64,000 nt of DNA from Oscillospiraceae bacterium (GCA_015065975.1 SVPG01000011.1:1-64000); one strand, 5' to 3'; positions 49,592-58,486 are shown, counted from the stretch's first letter. Translations and numbers: made by a program. Notes: a model not told the origin generated them from the sequence alone.

Positions 49592-50140
49592 TTACTTTTC
49601 AGAAATATCGATAAGTTTTCTGAGAGGAAGCCACACGATGCAGGCAAGAGCCGTATTGACACCTGCTTTAATCAGATTGAACGGAATGATCGCAGGAAGG
49701 AAATCTGTTACCATAGCGGTGGGAACCTTGAAAAGCAGCGGAATGAAAATATAGTTGAGCGGTATCATCAGAGCAGTCATCGCGAGCGTTCCGCAAATGG
49801 CCGAAACCGTAAGTCTCTTACCGGTCTTTTTATTTTTGCAAACGTTTCCAAATATCACTACCACGGCGCCCGAAGCCACAAAATGCATTATAAGACCTAT
49901 GATGCCGTTTCCGCCGAGGAAGAACGCCTGTACAAGCGACACCACAAACAGCACACCGAGTCCCGGTGTTACTCCGAAAGCGAGCGTTGCAATAAGAATG
50001 GGGATATCGGCAAAATCAAACTCGAGGAAAGGTGCGCTCGGGAAGATTGAAAACTTGAAAATACCGATGGAAACGGCAAGTGCCGCAAGCATGGCAAGTG
50101 TGGTCAGCTTCAGTACGCTGCCTTCTCTGTTTTTACTCAT
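49592..50140 (-). CDS. ribU: Riboflavin ECF transporter substrate-binding subunit RibU
   Basis: 182 residues with five or six hydrophobic helices. The motif EFDFADIPILIATLAFGVTP near residue 40 matches RibU, and GNGIIGLIMHFVASG is also typical. RibU captures riboflavin and works with the shared EcfA/A'/T energising module, not encoded here. AGGAGA precedes the ATG. An FMN riboswitch controls it, which supports the substrate assignment. Confidence 0.93.
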   Translation of the reverse strand: MSKNREGSVLKLTTLAMLAALAVSIGIFKFSIFPSAPFLEFDFADIPILIATLAFGVTPGLGVLFVVSLVQAFFLGGNGIIGLIMHFVASGAVVVIFGNVCKNKKTGKRLTVSAICGTLAMTALMIPLNYIFIPLLFKVPTAMVTDFLPAIIPFNLIKAGVNTALACIVWLPLRKLIDISEK

Positions 50141-50157
50141 AGTGATCTCTCCTGTCT

Positions 50158-50196
50158 AAAAAAAATAAAAAATGCCCACGAATAAAATTCGGGGCG
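50158..50196 (-). terminator. Riboswitch-controlled terminator before ribU
   Basis: Minus strand: GCCCCGAA...TTCGTGGGC hairpin (50195-50174), followed by a long T-rich run (50172-50158). Its left arm CGCCCCGAA (50196-50188) is complementary to TTCGGGGCG at the start of the FMN aptamer (50326-50318), giving a clear antiterminator alternative. Confidence 0.85.
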
Positions 50197-50221
50197 TACA
50201 TAAAAAAGAATCCTCTTTTTT

Positions 50222-50330
50222 ATCTTCTTTCATCCGGACTTTAACCGTCGGTTCCGGAATCGCACCGGATCAACCAAAAAGGCTCGCGGACTGTACCGCC
50301 GGTGGGGAATCTCACCCCGCCCCGAAGATT
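50222..50330 (-). ncRNA. FMN riboswitch (RFN element)
   Basis: Minus strand carries the conserved blocks in order: CTTCGGGGCGGGGTG, ATTCCCCACCGGCGGT, AGTCCGCGAGC, GATCCGGTGCGATTCCGG, AACCGACGGTTAAAGTC and CGGATGAAAGAAG. P1 pairs the ATCTTC at the 5' end with GAAGAT at the 3' end. FMN binding should free the downstream terminator arm and switch ribU off. Confidence 0.95.
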
Positions 50331-50342
50331 ATTTACTCCCCC

Positions 50343-50371
50343 ATTATACTCTCGCCGCATATTGTTGTCAA
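50343..50371 (-). promoter_or_regulatory. Promoter of the FMN riboswitch-ribU unit
   Basis: Minus strand: TTGACA (50371-50366), 17-nt spacer, TATAAT (50348-50343); transcription starts a few nt before the aptamer. Confidence 0.85.
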
Positions 50372-50460
50372 TATAAACTCTTTGGCAAATTTCCCGCGTA
50401 ACATTCTGTTCATATATATAATGTATAATCTGGAAAAATATCAAAATGGGAGGCATTTTG

Positions 50461-51162
50461 TTGTCTTTTATAGAATTTCGGAATGTTGAAAAGAAGTACG
50501 TAATGGGCGAGGTCACAATAAACGCCGTCAGTAATCTGAGCTTTGAGGCTGAAAAGGGCGAATTCATCGTCATAGTCGGTCCGAGCGGAGCGGGCAAAAC
50601 CACACTGCTCAATATGCTCGGCGGTATGGATACCTGCACCTCGGGCGAGATATATCTCGACGGACAGAAGGTGAGTTCTTTTTCTGAAAAACAGCTCGTA
50701 AACTACCGCAGGCACGATGTCGGTTTTGTGTTCCAGTTCTACAACCTGGTTCAGAATCTGACCGCACTCGAAAATGTCGAACTCGCCGCACAGATATGCC
50801 GTGATCCGCTCGACGCAGCGCAGGTTCTCTGCGATGTCGGACTTTCGGAGCGAATAAACAATTTCCCCGCTCAGCTTTCGGGCGGTGAGCAGCAGCGCGT
50901 CGCCATTGCGCGAGCTCTTGCAAAGAACCCGAAGCTCCTCCTCTGCGACGAGCCTACGGGCGCGCTCGACTATGCGACGGGCAAAGCTATACTCGAGCTG
51001 CTTCAGAAAACCTGTCACGAAACGGGAAGAACGGTCATCATCATCACCCACAACCAGGCGTTCACCGCCATCGCCGACAGAGTCATAAAGCTCAAAAACG
51101 GCACAGCCACAAGTGTCACAACAAATGATTCTCCGCTCAGCGCGCAGACCCTCGAGTGGTAA
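50461..51162 (+). CDS. ABC transporter ATP-binding protein (MacB/LolD-like)
   Basis: 233 residues from TTG 50461, 8 nt after GGGAGG; the ATG at 50446 lies within that site. Walker [15 protein letters not shown], signature [15 protein letters not shown], Walker [13 protein letters not shown], switch His in IITHNQ. The sub-family pairs with FtsX-type permeases, as here (12 nt downstream). Likely energises peptide, lipid or drug export, or mechanotransmission. Confidence 0.95.
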   Translation: MSFIEFRNVEKKYVMGEVTINAVSNLSFEAEKGEFIVIVGPSGAGKTTLLNMLGGMDTCTSGEIYLDGQKVSSFSEKQLVNYRRHDVGFVFQFYNLVQNLTALENVELAAQICRDPLDAAQVLCDVGLSERINNFPAQLSGGEQQRVAIARALAKNPKLLLCDEPTGALDYATGKAILELLQKTCHETGRTVIIITHNQAFTAIADRVIKLKNGTATSVTTNDSPLSAQTLEW

Positions 51163-51174
51163 GAGGTGCTTCGC

Positions 51175-54100
51175 ATGAAAAGAAAATCTTTCAACAAGGA
51201 TATACTGCGTTCTATCCTGAAATCCAAGAGCCGATTCATCGCCATTGTGGCGATCGTTGCTCTCGGAGCGGGATTCTTTTCGGGACTGGGCGCTATATCA
51301 TATGATATGAAGCTGACGGGCGACTCGTACTATGACGGGACGAACATGATGGATATTCATCTTCTGTCACCGTACGGATTCACCGAGGACGATATCGATG
51401 CGATAAAGAGCGCCGACGGTATCGAAGATGTCATGGCCGGCTATTCGACCGATGCTGTCAGCACCCTCGACGGCAAGGATATGGTCGTGCGTATTCACAG
51501 CCTGCCCTCAGATATGTCCGAGGACAATGCAAACTGGCTGAACCGCCCGACACTGACCGAAGGACGGCTGCCCGAGAAATCGGGCGAGTGTGTGCTCAGC
51601 GCCGCACTGACCGGTATGGGCGACGTTGCACTCGGCGACACCATCGTTCTCGGCAACGAGGACGGTTCTCTCGATGACGCCATCTCCACAACAAAATTCA
51701 AGGTGGTCGGTTTTGCCGACAGTTCCTATTATATCGCCATAACATACGGCACAAGCAACATCGGAAGCGGCACCATCGAACGATTCATGTATATCCCCGA
51801 ATCTGATTTCTGTACCGAGGTTTACACCGATGTTTTCGCGACCGTGACCGACGCTCGAGCCCTCAACTGCTTCGAGTCCGATTATGAAATTCTGATCGAC
51901 AAGACTGTGGAAAATCTCGAAGATGTCTCCGCTGTCCGCGCTCCGATAAGATTTGACGAGGTCAAAAGCGACGCTATGACCGCTATCGAGGATGCGGAAG
52001 ATGAATATGAAGACGCAAAACACAAGGCCGAGGTAAGTCTTTCCGACGCTCTTGAAGCTCTTGAAGAAGCTGAAGATGAAATTACCGATAACGAAAAGCT
52101 TCTTGACGATTCTCAGAAAAGGATAAACTCGGGCTGGAATCAATATAATGCAGGTATGTCCGCCTATAACGACGGTCTGGCTCAGTACGACGCACAGGTC
52201 ACCGATTACAATTTTGCAAAACAGCAATACGACGCTGCTGTTTCTCAGCTTGAAGGCGGATATGCTCAATATGAAGCGCTAATTGCCTCGGGCGTTTCAC
52301 CCGACTCTCTTGCCGAAATGAAGGCTCAGCTCGACGGCACAAAGGCTGTGCTCGATACTCAGAAGCCTCAGCTTGACGCATATAAAGCTGCCCTTGACAA
52401 AGCAAAAGCTACTCTCGACAGCACAAAGCAGCAGCTCGACGATGCAAAAACCGAGCTTGTCGTTTCTCAGAAAAAGATAGACGACGGCAGAAAAGAACTC
52501 GAAGATGCAAAAATCGAACTTGCCGATGGATGGCACGAATACGATGAAGCAAAACTCGAAGCCGAGCAGAAGCTCGCCGACGCAAAAGATGAAATCGAGG
52601 ATGCAAAAAAATCGGTGGACGAGCTTGAGATGTCTGAGTGGTATGTTCTCGACAGAAACACCAACATCGGTTATGTCAGTTTTGAAGGTGACGCCAATCG
52701 AATGGCATCGCTCGCAACGGTCTTCCCTGTGATGTTCTTCCTTGTTGCGGCTCTTGTCGCTCTTACCACGATGACGAGAATGGTCGACGAGGAGCGTATG
52801 ACCATCGGAACATACAAGGCACTCGGTTACAGCAACGCGAGGATAATGTCAAAATATCTCCTCTACGCCTTTGCCGCAAGTGTTCTCGGAAGCGTGATAG
52901 GAATTGCCGTTCTGATGAAGGTGCTTCCCGCTGTTGTCTGGGCGGCATACGGCATACTCTACAAAGCTCCTCCCATACAGATGCCCTATAACCCGACACT
53001 TGTAATTTCGGGCATAGCTGCCGCTACCGCCTGCACTATGCTTTCCACATACTTTGCCTGCCGCTCCGCTCTTAAGGAACAGCCGAGCGCACTTATGCGT
53101 CCGCGTGCCCCCAAAGCAGGCAAGCGCATTCTTCTTGAGAGGATCGGCTTTATCTGGAAACGCCTCAAATTCTCTTACAAGGTCACATTCAGAAATATTT
53201 TCAGGTACAAAAAGCGTCTCTTTATGACCCTTGCTGGAATCTCGGGCTGTACCGCTCTGCTTCTTACAGGCTTCGGTGTCAAGGACTCCGTTTCCGATAT
53301 TGTTCACTGTCAGTTTGACGAGCTGTACAAATACAACACAATGATCGCCATTGACGAAGATGTCCCCGAGGACGCCGAGACGATTCTCAACGACGACTCC
53401 ATCTTCTCGGGGTGGACCGTTACAAGTCAGAAATCAACCGAATTTTCCAACGACAACGGTCTGCTTTCGGGTTACATATTCATCCCCTCCGACGCAAAAA
53501 CCATTCCCGATTTCATCGAATTTGTCAACATGGACAGCGGTGAGGCCGTGGAGTTTGACGAGCATTCGGTCGTTCTGACCCAGAAGGCGTCAGACACTCT
53601 CGGCATCGGCGTCGGAGACAGTATTTCGGTCGAGGTCGAGGACGGACGCTACTGCGATTTCACCGTCACGGGAGTGACCGAGCATTATGTCTATCATTAC
53701 CTTTATATAGCTCCCGAGGTCTGGCGTGATACCGCAAAGCTTGAGCCGCAGTACAATCAGGTGCTTGCTCAGTGTATCGCCGAGGGCGAAAATAAGGACG
53801 CCGCCGCAGATGACCTTCTCGACTGCGAAGGTATCGGAACGGTGCAGTTCACCGATTCCATAAGCAAATCCTTCGACGATATGATCGAAAGCCTCAACTA
53901 TGTCACGCTGGTGCTCATCGTGTGCGCAGGCGCTCTCGCCTTTGTTGTTCTTTACAATCTTACAAACATCAACATAACCGAAAGAAAACGCGAGCTTGCG
54001 ACCATCAAGGTGCTCGGCTTCTACAACAGTGAGGTTTCGGCATACATCTACCGCGAAACGGCAATTCTCACCGTTATCGGCTGTGCACTGGGACTCGCTC

Positions 54101-54294
54101 TGGGAATAGTCATGCACTCCTTTGTCACAAAGACAGTCGAGGTCGATGCCGTTATGTTCGGCAGAGGTATCGAGCCGCTCAGCTTCGTCTGGGCAGCCGC
54201 CATGACCATTGTATTCTCTGTAATAGTCAATCTTGTAATGCACAAGCGTCTCAAGAGCATCGATATGGTCGAAAGCCTCAAGTCGGCAGAATAA
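51175..54294 (+). CDS. FtsX-family ABC permease with a long extracellular coiled coil
   Basis: 1039 residues from ATG 51175 (a GTG at 51166 is possible). Order: one helix (about 20-42), a MacB-like extracellular domain to about 260, a charged coiled coil from about 262 to 490 (EDAKHKAEVSLSDALEALEE ... LADAKDEIEDAKKSVDEL), FtsX core one (about 525-660), a second extracellular domain (about 700-905), and FtsX core two (about 910-1035). This layout is frequent in Gram-positive export systems. No bacteriocin or two-component genes are adjacent, so the cargo is unknown. Confidence 0.92.
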   Translation: MKRKSFNKDILRSILKSKSRFIAIVAIVALGAGFFSGLGAISYDMKLTGDSYYDGTNMMDIHLLSPYGFTEDDIDAIKSADGIEDVMAGYSTDAVSTLDGKDMVVRIHSLPSDMSEDNANWLNRPTLTEGRLPEKSGECVLSAALTGMGDVALGDTIVLGNEDGSLDDAISTTKFKVVGFADSSYYIAITYGTSNIGSGTIERFMYIPESDFCTEVYTDVFATVTDARALNCFESDYEILIDKTVENLEDVSAVRAPIRFDEVKSDAMTAIEDAEDEYEDAKHKAEVSLSDALEALEEAEDEITDNEKLLDDSQKRINSGWNQYNAGMSAYNDGLAQYDAQVTDYNFAKQQYDAAVSQLEGGYAQYEALIASGVSPDSLAEMKAQLDGTKAVLDTQKPQLDAYKAALDKAKATLDSTKQQLDDAKTELVVSQKKIDDGRKELEDAKIELADGWHEYDEAKLEAEQKLADAKDEIEDAKKSVDELEMSEWYVLDRNTNIGYVSFEGDANRMASLATVFPVMFFLVAALVALTTMTRMVDEERMTIGTYKALGYSNARIMSKYLLYAFAASVLGSVIGIAVLMKVLPAVVWAAYGILYKAPPIQMPYNPTLVISGIAAATACTMLSTYFACRSALKEQPSALMRPRAPKAGKRILLERIGFIWKRLKFSYKVTFRNIFRYKKRLFMTLAGISGCTALLLTGFGVKDSVSDIVHCQFDELYKYNTMIAIDEDVPEDAETILNDDSIFSGWTVTSQKSTEFSNDNGLLSGYIFIPSDAKTIPDFIEFVNMDSGEAVEFDEHSVVLTQKASDTLGIGVGDSISVEVEDGRYCDFTVTGVTEHYVYHYLYIAPEVWRDTAKLEPQYNQVLAQCIAEGENKDAAADDLLDCEGIGTVQFTDSISKSFDDMIESLNYVTLVLIVCAGALAFVVLYNLTNINITERKRELATIKVLGFYNSEVSAYIYRETAILTVIGCALGLALGIVMHSFVTKTVEVDAVMFGRGIEPLSFVWAAAMTIVFSVIVNLVMHKRLKSIDMVESLKSAE

Positions 54295-54300
54295 AAACAT

Positions 54301-54345
54301 AAAATCGGCAGATTACTTCAAAAAAAAGTTTTCTGCCGATTTTTT
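54301..54345 (+). terminator. Terminator after the ABC permease
   Basis: AAAATCGGCAGA (54301-54312) pairs with TCTGCCGATTTT (54332-54343) across a 19-nt loop, followed by T's. Confidence 0.8.
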
Positions 54346-54348
54346 ATT

Positions 54349-54384
54349 TTTAATAAAATTAAAGCTTGACTTTAATAAAATTAA
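54349..54384 (+). repeat. Twin 14-nt direct repeats at the DUF2089 promoter
   Basis: TTTAATAAAATTAA occurs at 54349-54362 and 54371-54384, exactly 22 nt apart, about two helical turns. One copy lies just upstream of the -35, and the other covers the spacer. A candidate operator. Confidence 0.55.
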
Positions 54385-54394
54385 GCATTATAAT
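54366..54394 (+). promoter_or_regulatory. Promoter of the DUF2089 operon
   Basis: TTGACT (54366-54371), 17-nt spacer, TATAAT (54389-54394), 52 nt before the ATG. Confidence 0.82.
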
Positions 54395-54445
54395 AACCTC
54401 GACGTCAAAAATATTAAAAATATTTCGAAGGGAGGATTTTATGTT

Positions 54446-54745
54446 ATGCCTATTGAATATGTACCGCAGTGGATGCAGAGTCTTGACGAAGACGATCTGA
54501 CATTCATTCGCAATTTTATTCTTACAAGCGGTTCACTCAAGGAGATTGCCGCTCAGTACGGTGTGACCTATCCCACCGTCAGGCTGAGACTCGACCGCCT
54601 GATACAGCGCATAAAGGTCAGCGAGGAATTTTCCTCCGAGCCCTATGTCGCTCTTATCAAAAAGCTTGCTGTCGACGAAAAAATCGATCTTGACACCGCA
54701 AAGCTTCTCATAAGCGAATACAGAAACACATCAGAAAACAAATAA
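54446..54745 (+). CDS. DUF2089-family HTH protein
   Basis: 99 residues. WMQSLDEDDLTFIRNFILTS and SLKEIAAQYGVTYPTVRLRL form a sigma-like helix-turn-helix, as in DUF2089 proteins. A C-terminal helix follows (DTAKLLISEY). No Cys zinc ribbon at the N-terminus, unlike the full-length family, so it is the short form. GGGAGG is upstream. It is read with the membrane protein 22 nt downstream, and may repress its own promoter. Confidence 0.8.
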   Translation: MPIEYVPQWMQSLDEDDLTFIRNFILTSGSLKEIAAQYGVTYPTVRLRLDRLIQRIKVSEEFSSEPYVALIKKLAVDEKIDLDTAKLLISEYRNTSENK

Positions 54746-54767
54746 TCACACGGAGGCGTACAATAAA

Positions 54768-55313
54768 ATGTCAATTCTTGCAAATATAATACTTTTAGTT
54801 ATTATTCCTGCCGGTCTGTTTGTCGGCCTGTGCTTTCTTCAGGTTTATCTTTCAAAGAAAAGTCACGCTGTTCCCGGTCTTGTTCTTCCCTGCATCTGTC
54901 TTGTCCTTTCACTTATTACAGTGATCTCGCTTATCTCTTACAGCGCAGATTTTTCAAACACCGCAATCGGATCAGATAACTATGAGATAGAATTTTATTC
55001 TGACGGCGAGATGGATATAACCAACACTCAGACAGGCGAAGCTGTCGAATGGGTCGTCACGAACGACGAGGAGGGCACCTCCTGGATTGCCGACAAGGCA
55101 AACGGCAATCTCATTATAGAGGAATCTATTGCAGCGCAGTCTGTCGGGCAGGCAACTTCAGACAGCTCGACAGTTCCCACCATCTGGGGATCAATCGTAT
55201 ATTTTATCCTTGCAAATATCCCCACAGCAGTATTCTTTGTAATCTACGGCGTTATCCGCAGCAAGATGCGCAGCCGCGCACAGCTTGACAAAATGGCAAT
55301 ACAGGATCTGTAA
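54768..55313 (+). CDS. Three-helix membrane protein of unknown function
   Basis: 181 residues. Helices at about 4-26 and 37-59, then an acidic external segment of about 75 residues (EIEFYSDGEMDITNTQTGEA region), then a helix at about 143-164 and a basic tail (RSKMRSRAQLDK). No family recognised. Pairing with a DUF2089 regulator suggests a sensor or target of that regulator. Confidence 0.7.
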   Translation: MSILANIILLVIIPAGLFVGLCFLQVYLSKKSHAVPGLVLPCICLVLSLITVISLISYSADFSNTAIGSDNYEIEFYSDGEMDITNTQTGEAVEWVVTNDEEGTSWIADKANGNLIIEESIAAQSVGQATSDSSTVPTIWGSIVYFILANIPTAVFFVIYGVIRSKMRSRAQLDKMAIQDL

Positions 55314-55320
55314 AAAAATT

Positions 55321-55356
55321 CGGAGTAAAGAGATTCGCTCTCTTTACTCCGTTTTT
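55321..55356. terminator. Bidirectional terminator
   Basis: Perfect 13-nt arms CGGAGTAAAGAGA and TCTCTTTACTCCG with T's on the right and A's on the left. Shared by the membrane-protein gene and the convergent flavoprotein-like gene. Confidence 0.88.
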
Positions 55357-56156
55357 CATATTTTCTGTTTCTTATAGGTGATTACCATTGTTTTTGAAAG
55401 CTTTTTTCCAACCAAGTATATTACCCACCCCAAAAATCTCTTCAAAGGTGTCATCGGTATACCGGGTGCATATCTCATCCCTTTATACTTTGGCCAAAAA
55501 TTATTGTCTTCCGTTGGATACTCTTTTTCTCCTTTATTACCGACACACATAGCCTGAAACAAATTGAAAGGAATGAGTACTCCAACACCGGGAACATGCA
55601 TTTTTCCCGATTTCACATCAAGATAAAACCTCTTTGCAACTTCGGATGCTTTTTTCAAATGCTTCTTTGTCGGCTCGTAATCATTCCAGCTAAGTGCCGT
55701 TATAGGTAATTGATAGCATTTATTAAATCCCCACCCCGGCAGTGTTGCTGCTAAAGCTTTTGTTGTACTGTCAGCTGATACTCCACCGGTTGTACTGATG
55801 ATAAGCGCTTTCTTTGTAAAATACCTTGGGCGATGCAACATAAATGCCATATGGTCGGTAAAATTTTTCAATATTCCCGGTAAATGCCCCTGAAAGCACG
55901 GAACTGAAAAGATAACTGCATCGCTTTCTTCTATCATATCCATGATAGGCTGTATTTTTTTATTATGCGGACAGGTTACATGTCCTTTACGAAAGCAATT
56001 ACTACAGCCCGTACAAAACGGAAGGTCAATATCTGATAAATGTATTTCATCGAACATAATGGTCTTATCAAAATTGTATAGAAACTCTCTTACTTTCTCG
56101 GTCAGCCGCCAGGTATTTCCCTTGTGCGGTCCACCATTTATAATCAGTATTCTCAT
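55356..56156 (-). CDS. Flavodoxin-fold NAD(P)H oxidoreductase with an Isf-like Cys cluster
   Basis: 266 residues. The N-terminus MRILIINGGPHKGNTWRL is the FMN-binding loop of the NADPH-dependent FMN reductase/iron-sulfur flavoprotein family. C48-x2-C51-x2-C54-x7-C62 (FCTGCSNCFRKG, then C62) fits the compact [4Fe-4S] motif of Isf proteins. The C-terminus ends in a hydrophobic helix with basic flanks (about 240-262), possibly membrane-associated. It follows the XRE-membrane gene by 9 nt and is unusually AT-rich, which hints at transfer. Confidence 0.82.
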   Translation of the reverse strand: MRILIINGGPHKGNTWRLTEKVREFLYNFDKTIMFDEIHLSDIDLPFCTGCSNCFRKGHVTCPHNKKIQPIMDMIEESDAVIFSVPCFQGHLPGILKNFTDHMAFMLHRPRYFTKKALIISTTGGVSADSTTKALAATLPGWGFNKCYQLPITALSWNDYEPTKKHLKKASEVAKRFYLDVKSGKMHVPGVGVLIPFNLFQAMCVGNKGEKEYPTEDNNFWPKYKGMRYAPGIPMTPLKRFLGWVIYLVGKKLSKTMVITYKKQKI

Positions 56157-56165
56157 ATATAGCTT

Positions 56166-57146
56166 TTAATCTTCTTTTTTATCCGCAACAACATTCAGAA
56201 CTGCCATCAGCGCCGCAAACAGAACTCCTGCAACGGGCCAGACGATCCATGTTGTTTCCCAGTTGTTCGTCATAAAGCTCCAGCCGAGATAAACCGCCGT
56301 TGCAACAAGCCAATAGGCTGTACCTATTGAATCGGCAAGCTTTGACTGTTTCCTGCCCTTTTCGGAAAATTCTCCTACCTGAAGAAGACGTTCCATACTT
56401 GCCCATCTGACTCCTGCTACAATGAAGAACATAACACCGACACCCGCAACAACCATCATCAGTGAAAGGAAAAACACCATTGCAACTTCGTCCTTTGTGA
56501 TGCTTCCGATAAAAAGAAGCACGGGTGCCAGTATGCACAGGCAGGTTCCGATTATATTGCTTCTGACATAGGTATCCCTGAACTTTTTCTGCTTGTCCTT
56601 CACCATTCCCGCAACACCGTAGGCGAGCTCAAAGTTTTCTTCCTCAAGATATTTATAGTCACCGTTTTTCGCACCTACATAAATATAGACGGCAACAGCC
56701 GCAGCCGCAAAAACAAACATAACCGCCAGTCCGAAAAACACTGCAAACTCATCGGTCATGCCGCTGTTCGGTTTCTGTGATACCGCACCCATCATAAGCA
56801 GCCATATTGGGGCAAGTATACACAGGAAGGTTGCTGCTGCAATGCGCCACGACGCCCATCCGCGATGCTCAAGATAAGCATTTGCTTCTTCCATTGTTAC
56901 ACATCTGCCCGTTTTCTCAAGGCTGCTGTCCGTAAACTGTTCGTTCTCTATCTCGTCCTTGAGAAGATAATCGGTGCTTACGCCGAACAGGTCGCCGAGT
57001 CTGAGTATCTTTTCAAGATCGGGCGTTGTCTGTGCCGCTTCCCATTTTGAAACAGCCTGACGCGAAACATTCATTTTTTCGGCAAGCTCCTCCTGAGACC
57101 AGCCATTCATCTTTCTCAGTCTGATTATTTTGTCTGCTAAAATCAT
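56166..57146 (-). CDS. XRE regulator with a C-terminal membrane domain
   Basis: 326 residues. Residues 5-60 are a classic HTH_3 domain (IIRLRKMNGWSQEELAEKMN, VSRQAVSKWEAAQTTPDLEK). Six or so hydrophobic helices fill residues 100-320. Membrane-bound XRE proteins of this build occur across clostridia; they could couple an envelope signal to transcription. GGAGG precedes the ATG. A TATAAT lies about 40 nt upstream, without a good -35. Confidence 0.87.
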   Translation of the reverse strand: MILADKIIRLRKMNGWSQEELAEKMNVSRQAVSKWEAAQTTPDLEKILRLGDLFGVSTDYLLKDEIENEQFTDSSLEKTGRCVTMEEANAYLEHRGWASWRIAAATFLCILAPIWLLMMGAVSQKPNSGMTDEFAVFFGLAVMFVFAAAAVAVYIYVGAKNGDYKYLEEENFELAYGVAGMVKDKQKKFRDTYVRSNIIGTCLCILAPVLLFIGSITKDEVAMVFFLSLMMVVAGVGVMFFIVAGVRWASMERLLQVGEFSEKGRKQSKLADSIGTAYWLVATAVYLGWSFMTNNWETTWIVWPVAGVLFAALMAVLNVVADKKED

Positions 57147-57301
57147 TTTTTGTTACCTCCGTGTTTTGTTTTGCGCCATCATTATAGGATTTTTGGGGGT
57201 TACATTCCACCAAACGGCAGCTTGCAATACGTCAACCCAAGGTTGCAAATGGCGGTATCATTCAAAACAGCGCCGCTCCACAGCTGAAACGGCGCAAAAT
57301 G

Positions 57302-58291
57302 TCAGCAGAGCGGATCTTCGTTCCACTCGGTATATTTTTCGAGAAGTTCTTCGGGGTTTTCAATCAGATGAGTGAGATAACGCATAGCCTTTGCGTATGT
57401 ATAACCGTCGACGATTCTTTCATCAACCATCATTCGAAGGGTTATGCTGCTCCTTCTGACGGGGTTACCATTTCCGTCATCGGCAAAATATTTCTCACGT
57501 CTGCCGATGGCGATAAACTCGGAACAGGTACCGAAATCATAGAGATGATGATAAACCGCACTGATTCCCGTCGAGCCGATATCGGTTATGAACATCGAGG
57601 TGTGGAAGGGGCTTACCTCGTTGACGAACTTTGTCAGCTTGTTGTGATCGTCGCAGTAGGTGACGAAATTGACAAAAGCCTTGAGAAGCCATACGGGCAG
57701 TGCATTGAGTATTTTCGCCATTGCGCCCGTATCGTTGGCTTCGATATCATCACCCTTGTTTGCCTCGACCTCTTTATGTACAGCCTCATATACATCGAAA
57801 AGGGACGCATCGGGATTGAACATCGGCTTGATTACATTTTCATCGCCGCCGACCGTCATCTCCTTCTTGACGACCATTGCTATCGACATGTAGTTTCTGG
57901 CATATATTCTTCTGCCGCGGATAAAACGGTTTATCTGCGGATATCTTGCCATGATTCGTGCAAGACCCGCCATTATGACCATCGCACGGGAGAGCTGTTT
58001 CATATCGGTCTCGCGGCGCATTTTTCGGACAAAAGCATCGAGATTTGTTGTATCGATACGCTCCTCAAAGCCGACCATCGAGCCTGTACGGGTGGGCATA
58101 ATATGAGGAATTACGCCGAAGAATGGGTCTTTGCCGCGCACACGCCAGCCGTCGCGTCGGTCACCGTGTCTTCTTTTATAATTGAAGAATTCCTTGCCTT
58201 TTACGCGCTTTATTTCATTCTTCTTTGCAAGCTTTGCCTTTTTCTTTTCGAGCTTAGCTTCTTTTTTTGCAAGTTTCTTTTCTTTGCTCAT
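57302..58291 (-). CDS. E2/CAT-fold acyltransferase-like protein with His-to-Glu change
   Basis: 329 residues. A Lys-rich N-terminus (KKLAKKEAKLEKKKAKLAKK) is followed by a domain like the catalytic domain of 2-oxo-acid dehydrogenase E2 and chloramphenicol acetyltransferase (MRRETDMKQLSRAMVIMAGL, ARNYMSIAMVVKKEMTVGGD). There is no lipoyl domain. The active-site motif DHRxxDG reads DERIVDG, with Glu291 at the catalytic His position. So normal acyl transfer is doubtful. It is divergent from the synthase/reductase pair across 286 bp, which suggests joint regulation. Confidence 0.75.
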   Translation of the reverse strand: MSKEKKLAKKEAKLEKKKAKLAKKNEIKRVKGKEFFNYKRRHGDRRDGWRVRGKDPFFGVIPHIMPTRTGSMVGFEERIDTTNLDAFVRKMRRETDMKQLSRAMVIMAGLARIMARYPQINRFIRGRRIYARNYMSIAMVVKKEMTVGGDENVIKPMFNPDASLFDVYEAVHKEVEANKGDDIEANDTGAMAKILNALPVWLLKAFVNFVTYCDDHNKLTKFVNEVSPFHTSMFITDIGSTGISAVYHHLYDFGTCSEFIAIGRREKYFADDGNGNPVRRSSITLRMMVDERIVDGYTYAKAMRYLTHLIENPEELLEKYTEWNEDPLC

Positions 58292-58456
58292 AACAAAACC
58301 GCCCTTTTCTGCCGCGAAAAGGACTCCCCTCTCTTTTCAATATAATTTGCCGGAAACTGATATTATTCTATAATACCGCAAAATTTTTCGCAACCGAAAA
58401 ACAACCGAGGTTATTATACAATATCGCCGATTTGTCAAAATGTGTCGTATAACGTC
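58292..58456. other. Divergent intergenic region between the E2-like and synthase genes
   Basis: 165 nt. It holds a hairpin CCTTTTC TGCCGC GAAAAGG (about 58303-58322) in the leader of the leftward gene and AT-rich DNA with several TATTAT-like boxes. I could not fix a promoter for the leftward gene. Confidence 0.4.
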
Positions 58457-58486
58457 TTGATTTTTTTTACATAAGTAAAATATAAT
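58457..58486 (+). promoter_or_regulatory. Promoter of the synthase-reductase operon
   Basis: TTGATT (58457-58462), 18-nt spacer, TATAAT (58481-58486), giving a leader of about 85 nt. Confidence 0.6.
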
